In this document: in pieces, positions 7,282-13,922 of the stretch
How positions within the stretch are numbered: the first letter of the stretch is position 1
Layout of the letters: every line of letters starts with the position of its first letter
Origin: Deltaproteobacteria bacterium
GTDB lineage: Bacteria; Desulfobacterota; Syntrophia; Syntrophales; JAAYKM01
Reading direction: 5' to 3'
Assembly: GCA_019136935.1 (NCBI GenBank)
Contig: JAGVTI010000199.1
Span: 1-14,154, forward strand
Length of the DNA: 14,154 bases
Notes under the pieces: model-generated
Database searches by the model: none
Told to the model about the DNA's origin: nothing
Seen by the model: only the letters and a program-made list of their open reading frames with translations
Program-made: the position numbers and the translations under genes

Positions 7282-8112
7282 GTGGCATCCGATTTCTGGA
7301 GACGCTTTGTCAGGAATAAAATGGCGATGGCGGGGGGGATCGTTGTCCTGTTCCTCTTTGCGGTCTCCCTCCTTGCGCCCTGGCTTTCTCCCTATGATCC
7401 GACGGCCATCGATTTGCGGAACGTGCTGGCGCCGCCGTCCGGAGATCACTGGTTCGGCACGGATCAGCTTGGCCGGGATGTTCTGAGCCGGATGATCTGG
7501 GGCGCGGGCATTTCCCTCAAAGTCGGATTCGTCGCCACGGGAATTGCCGTCCTGATCGGAACCATTCTGGGGGCTGTTGCCGGTTATTACGGCCGCTGGG
7601 TGGATACGGTCATCATGCGGTTCGTCGATATCATGCTGTGTTTCCCCACCTTTTTCCTGATTCTGGCCGTCATTGCCGTTCTGGAACCGTCCATCTGGAA
7701 CATCATGATCATCATCGGCGTCACGGGATGGATGGGGATCACCCGCCTGGTCCGGGCCGATTTCATCTCCCTTCGGGAACGGGATTTCGTCCTTGCGGCA
7801 CGGGCCATCGGGGCCGGCGATCTGCGGATTATCTTTATCCACATCCTGCCCAACGCCATGGCATCGGTCCTGGTGGCCGCGACCCTGGGTGTCGCCGGGG
7901 CCATCCTGACCGAGTCGGCCCTCAGTTTCTTGGGCATCGGCGTCCAGCCCCCCACGCCCAGCTGGGGCAACATCCTGACGGCCGGAAAGGACAACATCGA
8001 TATCGCCTGGTGGCTGTCCCTTTATCCCGGCCTGGCCATCCTGATCACCGTTCTGGGATATAACCTGCTGGGCGAGGGGATCCGGGATTCCTTCGATCCC
8101 CGTTTAAGATGA
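7282..8112 (+). CDS. DppC/OppC-type ABC transporter permease
   Basis: 276 residues. It is an inner-membrane permease subunit of peptide/nickel-class ABC importers. It has an N-terminal OppC-type leader helix (16-35) and a periplasmic stretch containing HWFGTDQLGRDVLSRMIWG (56-74), the hallmark of the DppC/OppC side of the pair. Membrane helices follow at about 81-103, 112-134, 139-156, 196-220 and 245-266. The EAA coupling motif is AARAIGAGDLRIIFIHILPN (172-191). It ends in the usual GEGIRDSFDPRLR. The start is GTG at 7282 with AAAAGGGGG (7266-7274) seven bases upstream. DppB-, substrate-binding- and ATPase-type genes, normally in the same operon, are not beside it. The substrate cannot be told. 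Its last nine bases overlap the end of the opposite-strand DUF3592 gene. Confidence 0.92.
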   Translation: MASDFWRRFVRNKMAMAGGIVVLFLFAVSLLAPWLSPYDPTAIDLRNVLAPPSGDHWFGTDQLGRDVLSRMIWGAGISLKVGFVATGIAVLIGTILGAVAGYYGRWVDTVIMRFVDIMLCFPTFFLILAVIAVLEPSIWNIMIIIGVTGWMGITRLVRADFISLRERDFVLAARAIGAGDLRIIFIHILPNAMASVLVAATLGVAGAILTESALSFLGIGVQPPTPSWGNILTAGKDNIDIAWWLSLYPGLAILITVLGYNLLGEGIRDSFDPRLR

Positions 8113-9201
8113 TGGGGGCTCCGGCGGTTTTCCCATTTCCTTCAGGCCGGAGGCGCAGATGACGACGGCGGCGAGAATGGCCAGGATCGAAAAGACCATG
8201 AGGATTCTCATCCCCCAGAGCTGACCCAGCAGATCCTCCTGATGCCCGGGTTCGAGGACGGAGATGGCCGGGTTTGCCGGGTTGTAGCGAACCCGCAGAG
8301 GGGTCGTCTTTTTATACCGCTGAACGACGGCCTCCGCGTCCGCCCGGTTGTCCGTTCCCCGGTATCCGAAGAAAAGCCGCTCCCCCGTGTAGACGCGCCC
8401 TGCCACGGTGTAGTCGTAACGGAGAGCCGCTTCATAGATTTGGGGTTTCTTCTTGTTTTTATTTCCCGCCGTTTCATCCGATTCACGGGCGAAGGCATAG
8501 GACAATTTCCCTTCCGCGGCCGGCCATTGCCGGCTTTGGCCCGCCTGGAGATAGGTCTGGTGGAAATTGGCCGTTCTCCAGAGTTGATAGGCGAAGATGG
8601 CCAGGAGGAACAGAACCCCCAGGGACGCGAACCCGAGGATGATCCGCTTCCGCCTCCAGGCGGCCCGGTGGGCCTCCTCTTCGGAAAGAGGATAACCGAA
8701 CAGAAAGCGGCGGTCGGAACGGATGACCACCAGCCTGTTTTCGTTTCCCGGCAGGCGGTGGACATCGACGGTGGACTGTCCGGCCGGAGGAATTTTCCAC
8801 CGCGTAAGGATCAACTTGACGGATTCACCCTGCTCCGGGGTAGAGGATCCGTTCGGAGGAAAAAGCTCCACGACGGTCCCTTCGGGGGATCCGGCACCGG
8901 GAAAATCCATCCTCCTCTTTTCGCCGATTGATGTGCCGAGAATACGGGATGCCTGGCGCAGGCAGCCCAGGTGAACGGCCAGAAGATAACGGCTTGTAAA
9001 GATGAGGCCGAAAGCGATCCCTCCCGTTGCGATCAGGATCGCGGCCGTTGCCAGCCGGTCCAGGGATTGGCTGACGACGCCCTGCCAGGTCAGGATAATC
9101 GCCGCTATGAAGATGACCAGGCCGGCGAGAACGCCTCCCAGGAAGAAAAGGCCGGCTTGAAGGGCTTCTCCCCTCAGTTCCGGATGGATATCAGTGTTCA
9201 T
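8104..9201 (-). CDS. DUF3592 membrane protein
   Basis: 365 residues, function unknown. Membrane helices are at about 17-39, 52-75, 187-207 and 331-352. The first soluble part (about 80-180) has no recognised motif. The second (about 225-318) resembles DUF3592: W-P-A-A-E-G-K-L-S-Y, then YEAALRYDYTVAGRVYTGERLFFGY and the closing LRVRYNPANPAISVLEPG. In that fold a Y.Y.v.g..y.g strand pair ends in v.YNP.nP. A Lys/Asn-rich loop (about 247-252) interrupts the domain. The ATG at 9201 has only AAAAAGG about ten bases upstream. It is the last gene of the minus-strand run, 39 nt after the carboxymuconolactone-decarboxylase-family gene. Its link to the enzymes upstream is unclear. Confidence 0.8.
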   Translation of the reverse strand: MNTDIHPELRGEALQAGLFFLGGVLAGLVIFIAAIILTWQGVVSQSLDRLATAAILIATGGIAFGLIFTSRYLLAVHLGCLRQASRILGTSIGEKRRMDFPGAGSPEGTVVELFPPNGSSTPEQGESVKLILTRWKIPPAGQSTVDVHRLPGNENRLVVIRSDRRFLFGYPLSEEEAHRAAWRRKRIILGFASLGVLFLLAIFAYQLWRTANFHQTYLQAGQSRQWPAAEGKLSYAFARESDETAGNKNKKKPQIYEAALRYDYTVAGRVYTGERLFFGYRGTDNRADAEAVVQRYKKTTPLRVRYNPANPAISVLEPGHQEDLLGQLWGMRILMVFSILAILAAVVICASGLKEMGKPPEPPSS

Positions 9202-9240
9202 TCAGATCAGACCTTTTTCAGCAGGGGGTAACCCCGGTTC

Positions 9241-9651
9241 TCATTCCGCCTTCTTCTTGACAGGCCATTCGTTCCGTTCCTTCAGAACGCTCCGGTAGAC
9301 CTCCAGGGCTTCATTGACGGCGGGCATCCCCGCATAGGGGGCCATCTGGAAGAACACCTCCGCCAGCTTTTCCGGATCGCAGCCGACGTTCAGGGCGGCG
9401 TTCACGTGGAGTCTCAGTTCGTCCGTCGCCCGGATGGCGCCCAGGACGGCGCAGGCCACCATCTGCCGTTCCGGCAGGGTCAGGACGGTCCGGGAATAGA
9501 GGCCGCCGGTGATGAATTTGGAGAATTCGTTGGCCAGGTCACGGTCGAATTCCTTCCACATGACGTAAGGCGGGTCCATCTTCACCCCGCCGCCGAAGAG
9601 TTTTTTCGCCGTTTCCTGGGTTCGTTTGCGGATTATTTCTTCATCGCTCAT
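9241..9651 (-). CDS. Carboxymuconolactone decarboxylase (CMD/AhpD-fold) family protein
   Basis: 136 residues, all-helical family. Members include gamma-carboxymuconolactone decarboxylase and AhpD-like peroxidase partners. The core LTLPERQMVACAVLGAIRAT followed by ELRLHVNAALNVGCDPEKLAEVFFQMAPYAGMPAV matches the family, with the E/H pair of the decarboxylase type (ER, RLH). It lacks the CxxC of AhpD, so a disulfide reductase role is unlikely. The ATG at 9651 has AAGGAG (complement of 9660-9665) eight bases upstream. A GTG at 9660 overlaps that site and is rejected. It lies 75 nt after the deacetylase-family gene. Reaction and substrate are not predictable. Confidence 0.87.
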   Translation of the reverse strand: MSDEEIIRKRTQETAKKLFGGGVKMDPPYVMWKEFDRDLANEFSKFITGGLYSRTVLTLPERQMVACAVLGAIRATDELRLHVNAALNVGCDPEKLAEVFFQMAPYAGMPAVNEALEVYRSVLKERNEWPVKKKAE

Positions 9652-9726
9652 TTCATCCACTCCTTGTTCGATAAATTTTCATCTCCATACCACAATCCGG
9701 AGAAAAATGGGGAGATTGGTTACGCA

Positions 9727-11037
9727 TCACTTCACCCGGAACAGGTCCCGGTCCTTGTCCTGGAAGTAGACGCCTGCATACCGGCGGTTGTCGGCTTTAT
9801 CATAGGCCTCCTCTCCCGCCTGCCGGCACCGGGGGCAGGCGAGGTAAGGTACGATGACGGCGAAGATTCTCCGTCCCGTATCCGCCTGGGAATCGATCGT
9901 CACCATGCCTCCGCAATCGTCGCATATCCGGACGGTTTCTTCCTGTTCTTCGCTGATTCCGTCCGTGTCGTAATAGACGTGCTTCCGCCTGGTCATGGAT
10001 CGGTTATGACCCACAATCCTTTCTCTGAAGTTCTTCCGTTCTTTCCAGACCTGATAGGCCATTTCCGTCGACTTTTCCACGAACCGTATGATGTCGCCTG
10101 TCTGTTTCAGGGTCGCGGCGTCGTAATCCGGTTCCCGGACATGGCTGTAATCGATCCCGGCCATGGCCAGGATGATCCCCACGTTGACATAGGGGAGGGC
10201 CTTTTCGATGGAGTAGCCCCCCTCGAGAACGGCGATGTCCGGGGCGAGCTTTTCGTTCAGGCGGGCGTAACCCTGGGCGGTGAAACGCATGTTCGTGATC
10301 GGGTCGGTATAGTGGTTGTCCTGTCCCGCCGAGTTGATGACGAGGTCGGGTTTGAATTCCTCCAGGATGGGCAGGATGGCGTGATCCAGGGTATGGAAGA
10401 ACCCTTCGTCCGACGTTCCCGGCGGCAGGGGGATATTGATCGTCGTCCCGAGGGCGTTTGGCCCGCCCATTTCCTGATGGAAGCCCGTTCCGGGGTAAAG
10501 GGTGCGCCCGTCCTGGTGGATGGAAATGCACAGGGTGTGGGGATCGTGCCAGAAGATATCCTGGGTGCCGTCGCCGTGATGGCAGTCCGTGTCGATTACG
10601 GCGATCCGCTTCGGTCCGTAATGCCGGCGGATGTAATCGATCATGACGGCTTCCATATTGACGTTGCAGAATCCCCGCGCGCCATGGACGACTTTCATGG
10701 CGTGGTGCCCAGGCGGCCGGACCAGGGCGAAGGCATTGTCGACCTTCCCTTCGAGGACGGCCTGGGCCGCCCGGATGGTTCCGCCCGCCGCGATCAGGTG
10801 CGAATCCGTCGTGACGGAAGCCGCGTCGGGGACACAGATGTGGGTCCGGTCGATATCTTCTTTCGCTGCAAGCCCCGGCTTGTACTCCACGATGTTGTCG
10901 AAATCGAGGAGCCCCTCTTCGAACACCTGGTCCTGCGTGTAAAGCAGACGTTCTTCCCGCTCCGGATGGGTGGGCGAGATCGCCCAGTCGAAAGCGGGGA
11001 AGAAGATCAGGCCGGTTTTTTTACTTTTTCTTTCCAT
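9727..11037 (-). CDS. Histone-deacetylase-family amidohydrolase with C-terminal zinc ribbon
   Basis: 436 residues from the ATG at 11037. A GTG at 11043 is possible and would overlap the upstream stop as GTGA; numbering below counts from that GTG. The enzyme family removes acyl groups from amines (acetyl-lysine, acetylpolyamines and similar amides) with one zinc. Catalytic features are RPPGHHA (H113, H114), the zinc ligands D153 and H155 in DTDCHHGDGTQ, D242 in SAGQDNH, and Y277 in LEGGY. All five key residues are present, so the enzyme should be active. The LEGGY form is typical of bacterial/class II-like members. The region after about 330 is extra: a basic helix, then C374-x2-C377 and C403-x2-C406 (25 residues between pairs), a probable zinc ribbon. 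It is closely linked to the HyuA-like gene upstream, which suggests joint amide metabolism. Confidence 0.92.
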   Translation of the reverse strand: MERKSKKTGLIFFPAFDWAISPTHPEREERLLYTQDQVFEEGLLDFDNIVEYKPGLAAKEDIDRTHICVPDAASVTTDSHLIAAGGTIRAAQAVLEGKVDNAFALVRPPGHHAMKVVHGARGFCNVNMEAVMIDYIRRHYGPKRIAVIDTDCHHGDGTQDIFWHDPHTLCISIHQDGRTLYPGTGFHQEMGGPNALGTTINIPLPPGTSDEGFFHTLDHAILPILEEFKPDLVINSAGQDNHYTDPITNMRFTAQGYARLNEKLAPDIAVLEGGYSIEKALPYVNVGIILAMAGIDYSHVREPDYDAATLKQTGDIIRFVEKSTEMAYQVWKERKNFRERIVGHNRSMTRRKHVYYDTDGISEEQEETVRICDDCGGMVTIDSQADTGRRIFAVIVPYLACPRCRQAGEEAYDKADNRRYAGVYFQDKDRDLFRVK

Positions 11038-11039
11038 GG

Positions 11040-12707
11040 TCACTCACCGCTTTTCAGGTAAGACGCCAGGCCCGGTTTGATCTGGACCTTGATCCGGATG
11101 TTTTTTCCGGTGGCGTAAAAATCCCGGACCATGGGGAACACCAGGTCTTCCGTGATCTCCATGTCCATGTCGTTTTCCGAAGCCCCCAGGCGCCGGGCCT
11201 TTTCCAGGAGTTTCTCCCGGGCTAAACCGATCGCTTCCTCCCGGCTGAACCGTTTGGAAACAGGTATCTGCAATCCTTCTTCCGCGAAGGTCAGGATCCC
11301 CCGTTCCGTATCGGCCAGAAGGGCGACTTCCGCCGTCGTGCGGGACAGGGCGACGCCGATGGCGTTGGCGACTTCGGCGTTTCCCGGCACATGGGAAGAC
11401 CATCCCAGGCGTTTCCCGAGGGGGGCCGCCATGACCTCCGCGGGTCCCCCGACGGCGTAAAGCGCCTTCGGAACGACGGTTTTCCCTTCCAGGAGTTCGT
11501 GGATCGTATAGACGGGCTGCGAATTGATGTCTTCCATGACCTCCGTGACAGCCTGGGCAATCAGGTCGCAGGTCAGGGAGAAGATCGCTTCCGCCGTTTC
11601 CGGCAGCGAACGTTTCATCTGCTCGGCCAGGGGCTGCAGGGCCTGTTCGGATGCCTTTCTATCGCCCAGCGGGAGGCGTCCCGAGGCGACCATGGCGTCC
11701 GTCGGCGTGGGGGCGGGACCTCCGAAGGCGACGGCCGGACCGGTTCGTTCCGGTCCGATGACGATTCTCCCCTGGACGATTTTCACCGTACTGTCCCCGC
11801 CGATTCCGATCGAGCGGGTCCGCAGTCCCCGGATCAGGGTCTTGTAGCCTCCGAGGGTGACGCCCAGGGGTTCCAGGAGGGGAACCCCATCCGCCAGGAC
11901 GGCGATGTCCGTCGTCGTGCCTCCGATGTCCAAAATGACGGCATCCTGCCCCGGTTCGACGAAGGGAAGCGTCCCCATGATGCTTGCCGCCGGTCCCGAC
12001 AGGATCGTTTGCGCCGGTGTGTCCACCGACTGGGGCAGCTCGATGGTGCCGCCGTCGGCCTTCAGGATATAGCAGGGGGCCGTGATCCGCTTTTCCGCCA
12101 TGAAATTCTCAACTTCACGGACAAATTGCCGGTGCCGTGACCAGATGGCGGCGTTGAGGTAAGCCGTCGCCATGCGTCTCGGAAAGTTGAGCTGGCCGGA
12201 CAGGCGGTGCCCCAGAGATACATGGTCCGTGGCGCCTTTCAGGCCGTTTCCGATCCGGATTTCCTGCTGCGGATTCCGGCAGGAGAATTTGCCCGCCACC
12301 CCGGCGTGCCGAATCCCCTTTTTTCTAAAATCTTCAAGGATGTCGTCAAGTTCCCGTTCTTTCAGGGGGGTGACTTCGATACCCCGGTGGTTCATGTATC
12401 CCGAAACGTAATAAGTGTCCTGAAATTTCGGCAGTTGCCCGGGGGAAAGGCCCGGACCGGAGGAAATCACCATGCCGACGCGGTCGATTTTCCGCTCCAC
12501 GATGGCGTTGGTCGAAAGGGTCGTACTGATGGCCAGCCTTTCGATCCGGGAAAGATCCTCTCCTTCCAGCAGGTAGTCGGCGGCGTCCAGGAGAGACGCC
12601 ATCAGATGGTCTTGCCGGGTGAGAAGCTTGATTTTTTTGGAAAGCCTTCCGTCCCTGATCAGGACGGCATCCGTGTGGGTTCCTCCCACGTCGATTCCGA
12701 TAATCAC
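11040..12707 (-). CDS. Hydantoinase A / oxoprolinase-family ATPase, short form
   Basis: 555 residues; typical HyuA is near 690, and acetone/acetophenone carboxylase relatives are larger. The family uses ATP for ring opening or carboxylation of cyclic amides and ketones, usually with a HyuB-type partner. Seen here are the ASKHA phosphate-1 motif IDVGGTHTDAVL (5-16), ISTTLSTNAIVERKIDRVG (60-78) and TILSGPAASIMG (234-245). Phosphate-2 is ILDIGGTTTDIAVL (258-271). GIGGDS (301-306), PTPTDA (333-338) and the late YAVGGPAEVMAAPLG complete the fold. All nucleotide-site motifs look intact. The start is GTG at 12707 with GAGG seven bases upstream. The stop overlaps or is two bases from the start of the deacetylase-family gene. 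No HyuB homologue is in the window, so the true substrate is open. Confidence 0.9.
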   Translation of the reverse strand: MIIGIDVGGTHTDAVLIRDGRLSKKIKLLTRQDHLMASLLDAADYLLEGEDLSRIERLAISTTLSTNAIVERKIDRVGMVISSGPGLSPGQLPKFQDTYYVSGYMNHRGIEVTPLKERELDDILEDFRKKGIRHAGVAGKFSCRNPQQEIRIGNGLKGATDHVSLGHRLSGQLNFPRRMATAYLNAAIWSRHRQFVREVENFMAEKRITAPCYILKADGGTIELPQSVDTPAQTILSGPAASIMGTLPFVEPGQDAVILDIGGTTTDIAVLADGVPLLEPLGVTLGGYKTLIRGLRTRSIGIGGDSTVKIVQGRIVIGPERTGPAVAFGGPAPTPTDAMVASGRLPLGDRKASEQALQPLAEQMKRSLPETAEAIFSLTCDLIAQAVTEVMEDINSQPVYTIHELLEGKTVVPKALYAVGGPAEVMAAPLGKRLGWSSHVPGNAEVANAIGVALSRTTAEVALLADTERGILTFAEEGLQIPVSKRFSREEAIGLAREKLLEKARRLGASENDMDMEITEDLVFPMVRDFYATGKNIRIKVQIKPGLASYLKSGE

Positions 12708-12804
12708 TGTCCTACCTCGCCGTATCCTGGTTACCCAGATCGATGGCCCTGTAAAAGAGTCCGTTTTTGTCTTTCTGAGGGGCGCCTGTCCCGGTTATCG
12801 GGTG

Positions 12805-12940
12805 GTCATTCTGAGGAACTGCCGGCGACGAAGAATCTCTTTGAAGAGGGACACCCGGCTTCGCTCGGAGTGACGACTTAAACGAGAGCTTCCACCCAGG
12901 ATGATCAATCGAACACTTTTCGACTTTTTACGAGGCCGCC
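12805..12940 (+). repeat. Intergenic mosaic repeat, copy D
   Basis: GTCATTCTGAG (12805-12815) and CTCGGAGTGAC (12864-12874) form an 11-bp inverted repeat with two mismatches. An inner CGAAGAATCTC (12829-12839) is shared with copy C. The tail CGACTTTTTACGAGGCCGCC is at 12921-12940. The tail ends eight bases before the -35 box of the yqeB-like promoter. This repeat plus that promoter account for most of the gene-free 12708-13054; the rest (12708-12804) holds only the untranslated leader of the HyuA-like gene, with no clear promoter seen. Confidence 0.75.
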
Positions 12941-12948
12941 ATTTATGA

Positions 12949-12977
12949 TTGACAAGCCCCGGTCGGTTATATAGCAT
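12949..12977 (+). promoter_or_regulatory. Sigma70-like promoter for the yqeB-like gene
   Basis: A perfect -35 box, TTGACA (12949-12954), stands 17 nt before TAGCAT (12972-12977) or 15 nt before TATAGC (12970-12975). The start codon is about 80 nt downstream. This is one of the best promoter-like sequences in the window. Confidence 0.6.
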
Positions 12978-13054
12978 GAAAGCCCGAAATGGGGGATAGA
13001 AAGTTTCTCCAGGGGCTTCATCGACGGGATGCTTTGTAAAGGAGGGAACGGGCG

Positions 13055-13891
13055 ATGGCGGTTGGAAGAAAGAAACTGTTCGGCGATATCGCGGAAACCG
13101 TGGTTTTGATCCGGGGGGCGGGGGAACAGGCGAGCGGCGTTGCCCACCGGCTTTTCAGGGGAGGGTTCAAGCTCTGCCTGACCGAAATTGCAGAGCCCCT
13201 GGCGGTACGGCGGGAGGTCTGTTATTGCGAGGCCGTCTACGACGGAGAAAAAACCGTGGAAGGGGTGACGGCGCAACGAATCTCCGACCCGGCCGATATC
13301 GATCTTCTCTGGCGGAAGGGCCGGATTCCACTTCTCGTTGATCCGGATAACCGGATCAGGGAAACCCTGCAGCCGCAGGTGGTCATCGATGCGATCCTGG
13401 CCAAGCGGAACGTCGGAACGGCCATGACGGATGCTCCGCTGGTCATCGGCCTGGGACCGGGGTTCACGGCCGGGAAGGACGTGCATATCGTGATTGAAAC
13501 CAACCGGGGCCATGACCTGGGGCGGTTGATTTTCAACGGGGAGGCGGAGCCCAATACGGGCGTTCCGGGCGATATCGCGGGCTACGGTATCGAACGGGTC
13601 CTCCGGGCTCCCGCCGACGGAATTTTCCATGATGTCCGGGCAATCGGCGATCATGTCACGCCGGGGGACGTCATTGCCGAAGTCGAGGGAAAACCGGTGA
13701 AAGCGGCCATCGCCGGCGTGGTGCGCGGGCTCCTGCGCGACGGGATCCGTGTCACCGAAGGCCTGAAAGCGGGAGACGTCGATCCCCGGGCGAAGCGCAG
13801 CGCCTGCTTCACCATTTCCGACAAGGCCAGGGCGCTGGGCGGCGCGGCCCTGGAGGCCGTTCTCTTCCAGTTGCCGCGGCAAATCACCTGA
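13055..13891 (+). CDS. yqeB: YqeB-type (EF2563 family) selenium-dependent molybdenum hydroxylase accessory protein
   Basis: 278 residues. The family is found with selenium-dependent molybdenum hydroxylase systems; its precise step is unknown. The N-terminal Rossmann-like part has VVLIRGAGEQASGVAHRL (16-33) and the conserved VRREVCYCEAVYDG segment (51-64). The central core IDAILAKRNVGTAM, DAPLVIGLGPGFTAG (126-140), DVHIVIETNRGHDLGR (142-157) and GEAEPNTGVPGDIAGYGIERVLRAP is typical. A short sandwich-like domain follows (about 185-240, GDHVTPGDVIAEVEGKPV), reminiscent of lipoyl/biotinyl folds without an attachment lysine motif. The ATG at 13055 has AAAGGAGGG (13038-13046) eight bases upstream. 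No hydroxylase, selD or other selenium gene is seen in the window. The next gene, a thioredoxin-fold protein, follows after 31 nt. Confidence 0.88.
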   Translation: MAVGRKKLFGDIAETVVLIRGAGEQASGVAHRLFRGGFKLCLTEIAEPLAVRREVCYCEAVYDGEKTVEGVTAQRISDPADIDLLWRKGRIPLLVDPDNRIRETLQPQVVIDAILAKRNVGTAMTDAPLVIGLGPGFTAGKDVHIVIETNRGHDLGRLIFNGEAEPNTGVPGDIAGYGIERVLRAPADGIFHDVRAIGDHVTPGDVIAEVEGKPVKAAIAGVVRGLLRDGIRVTEGLKAGDVDPRAKRSACFTISDKARALGGAALEAVLFQLPRQIT

Positions 13892-13922
13892 TTCCGCTGG
13901 GATCGAATCGGAGAGCATGCCC

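Noticed and set aside
6913..7842. Minus-strand open frame across epmA and the permease
   Set aside because: It covers two recognised plus-strand genes and their gap; the product is low in hydrophobic residues and has no motif.
9406..11061. Long plus-strand open frame opposite the deacetylase- and CMD-family genes
   Set aside because: It is the antisense shadow of two well-supported minus-strand genes; its product has no recognisable motif and no ribosome-binding site fits its start.
12708..12804. Promoter for the HyuA-like gene
   Set aside because: TTTACA occurs on the minus strand but no acceptable -10 box lies at 16-18 nt; the best candidate (TAACCA) matches poorly.
2572..12940. CRISPR array as an explanation for the repeats
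   Set aside because: The copies are kilobases apart, imperfect and palindromic, with no regular spacers and no cas genes.
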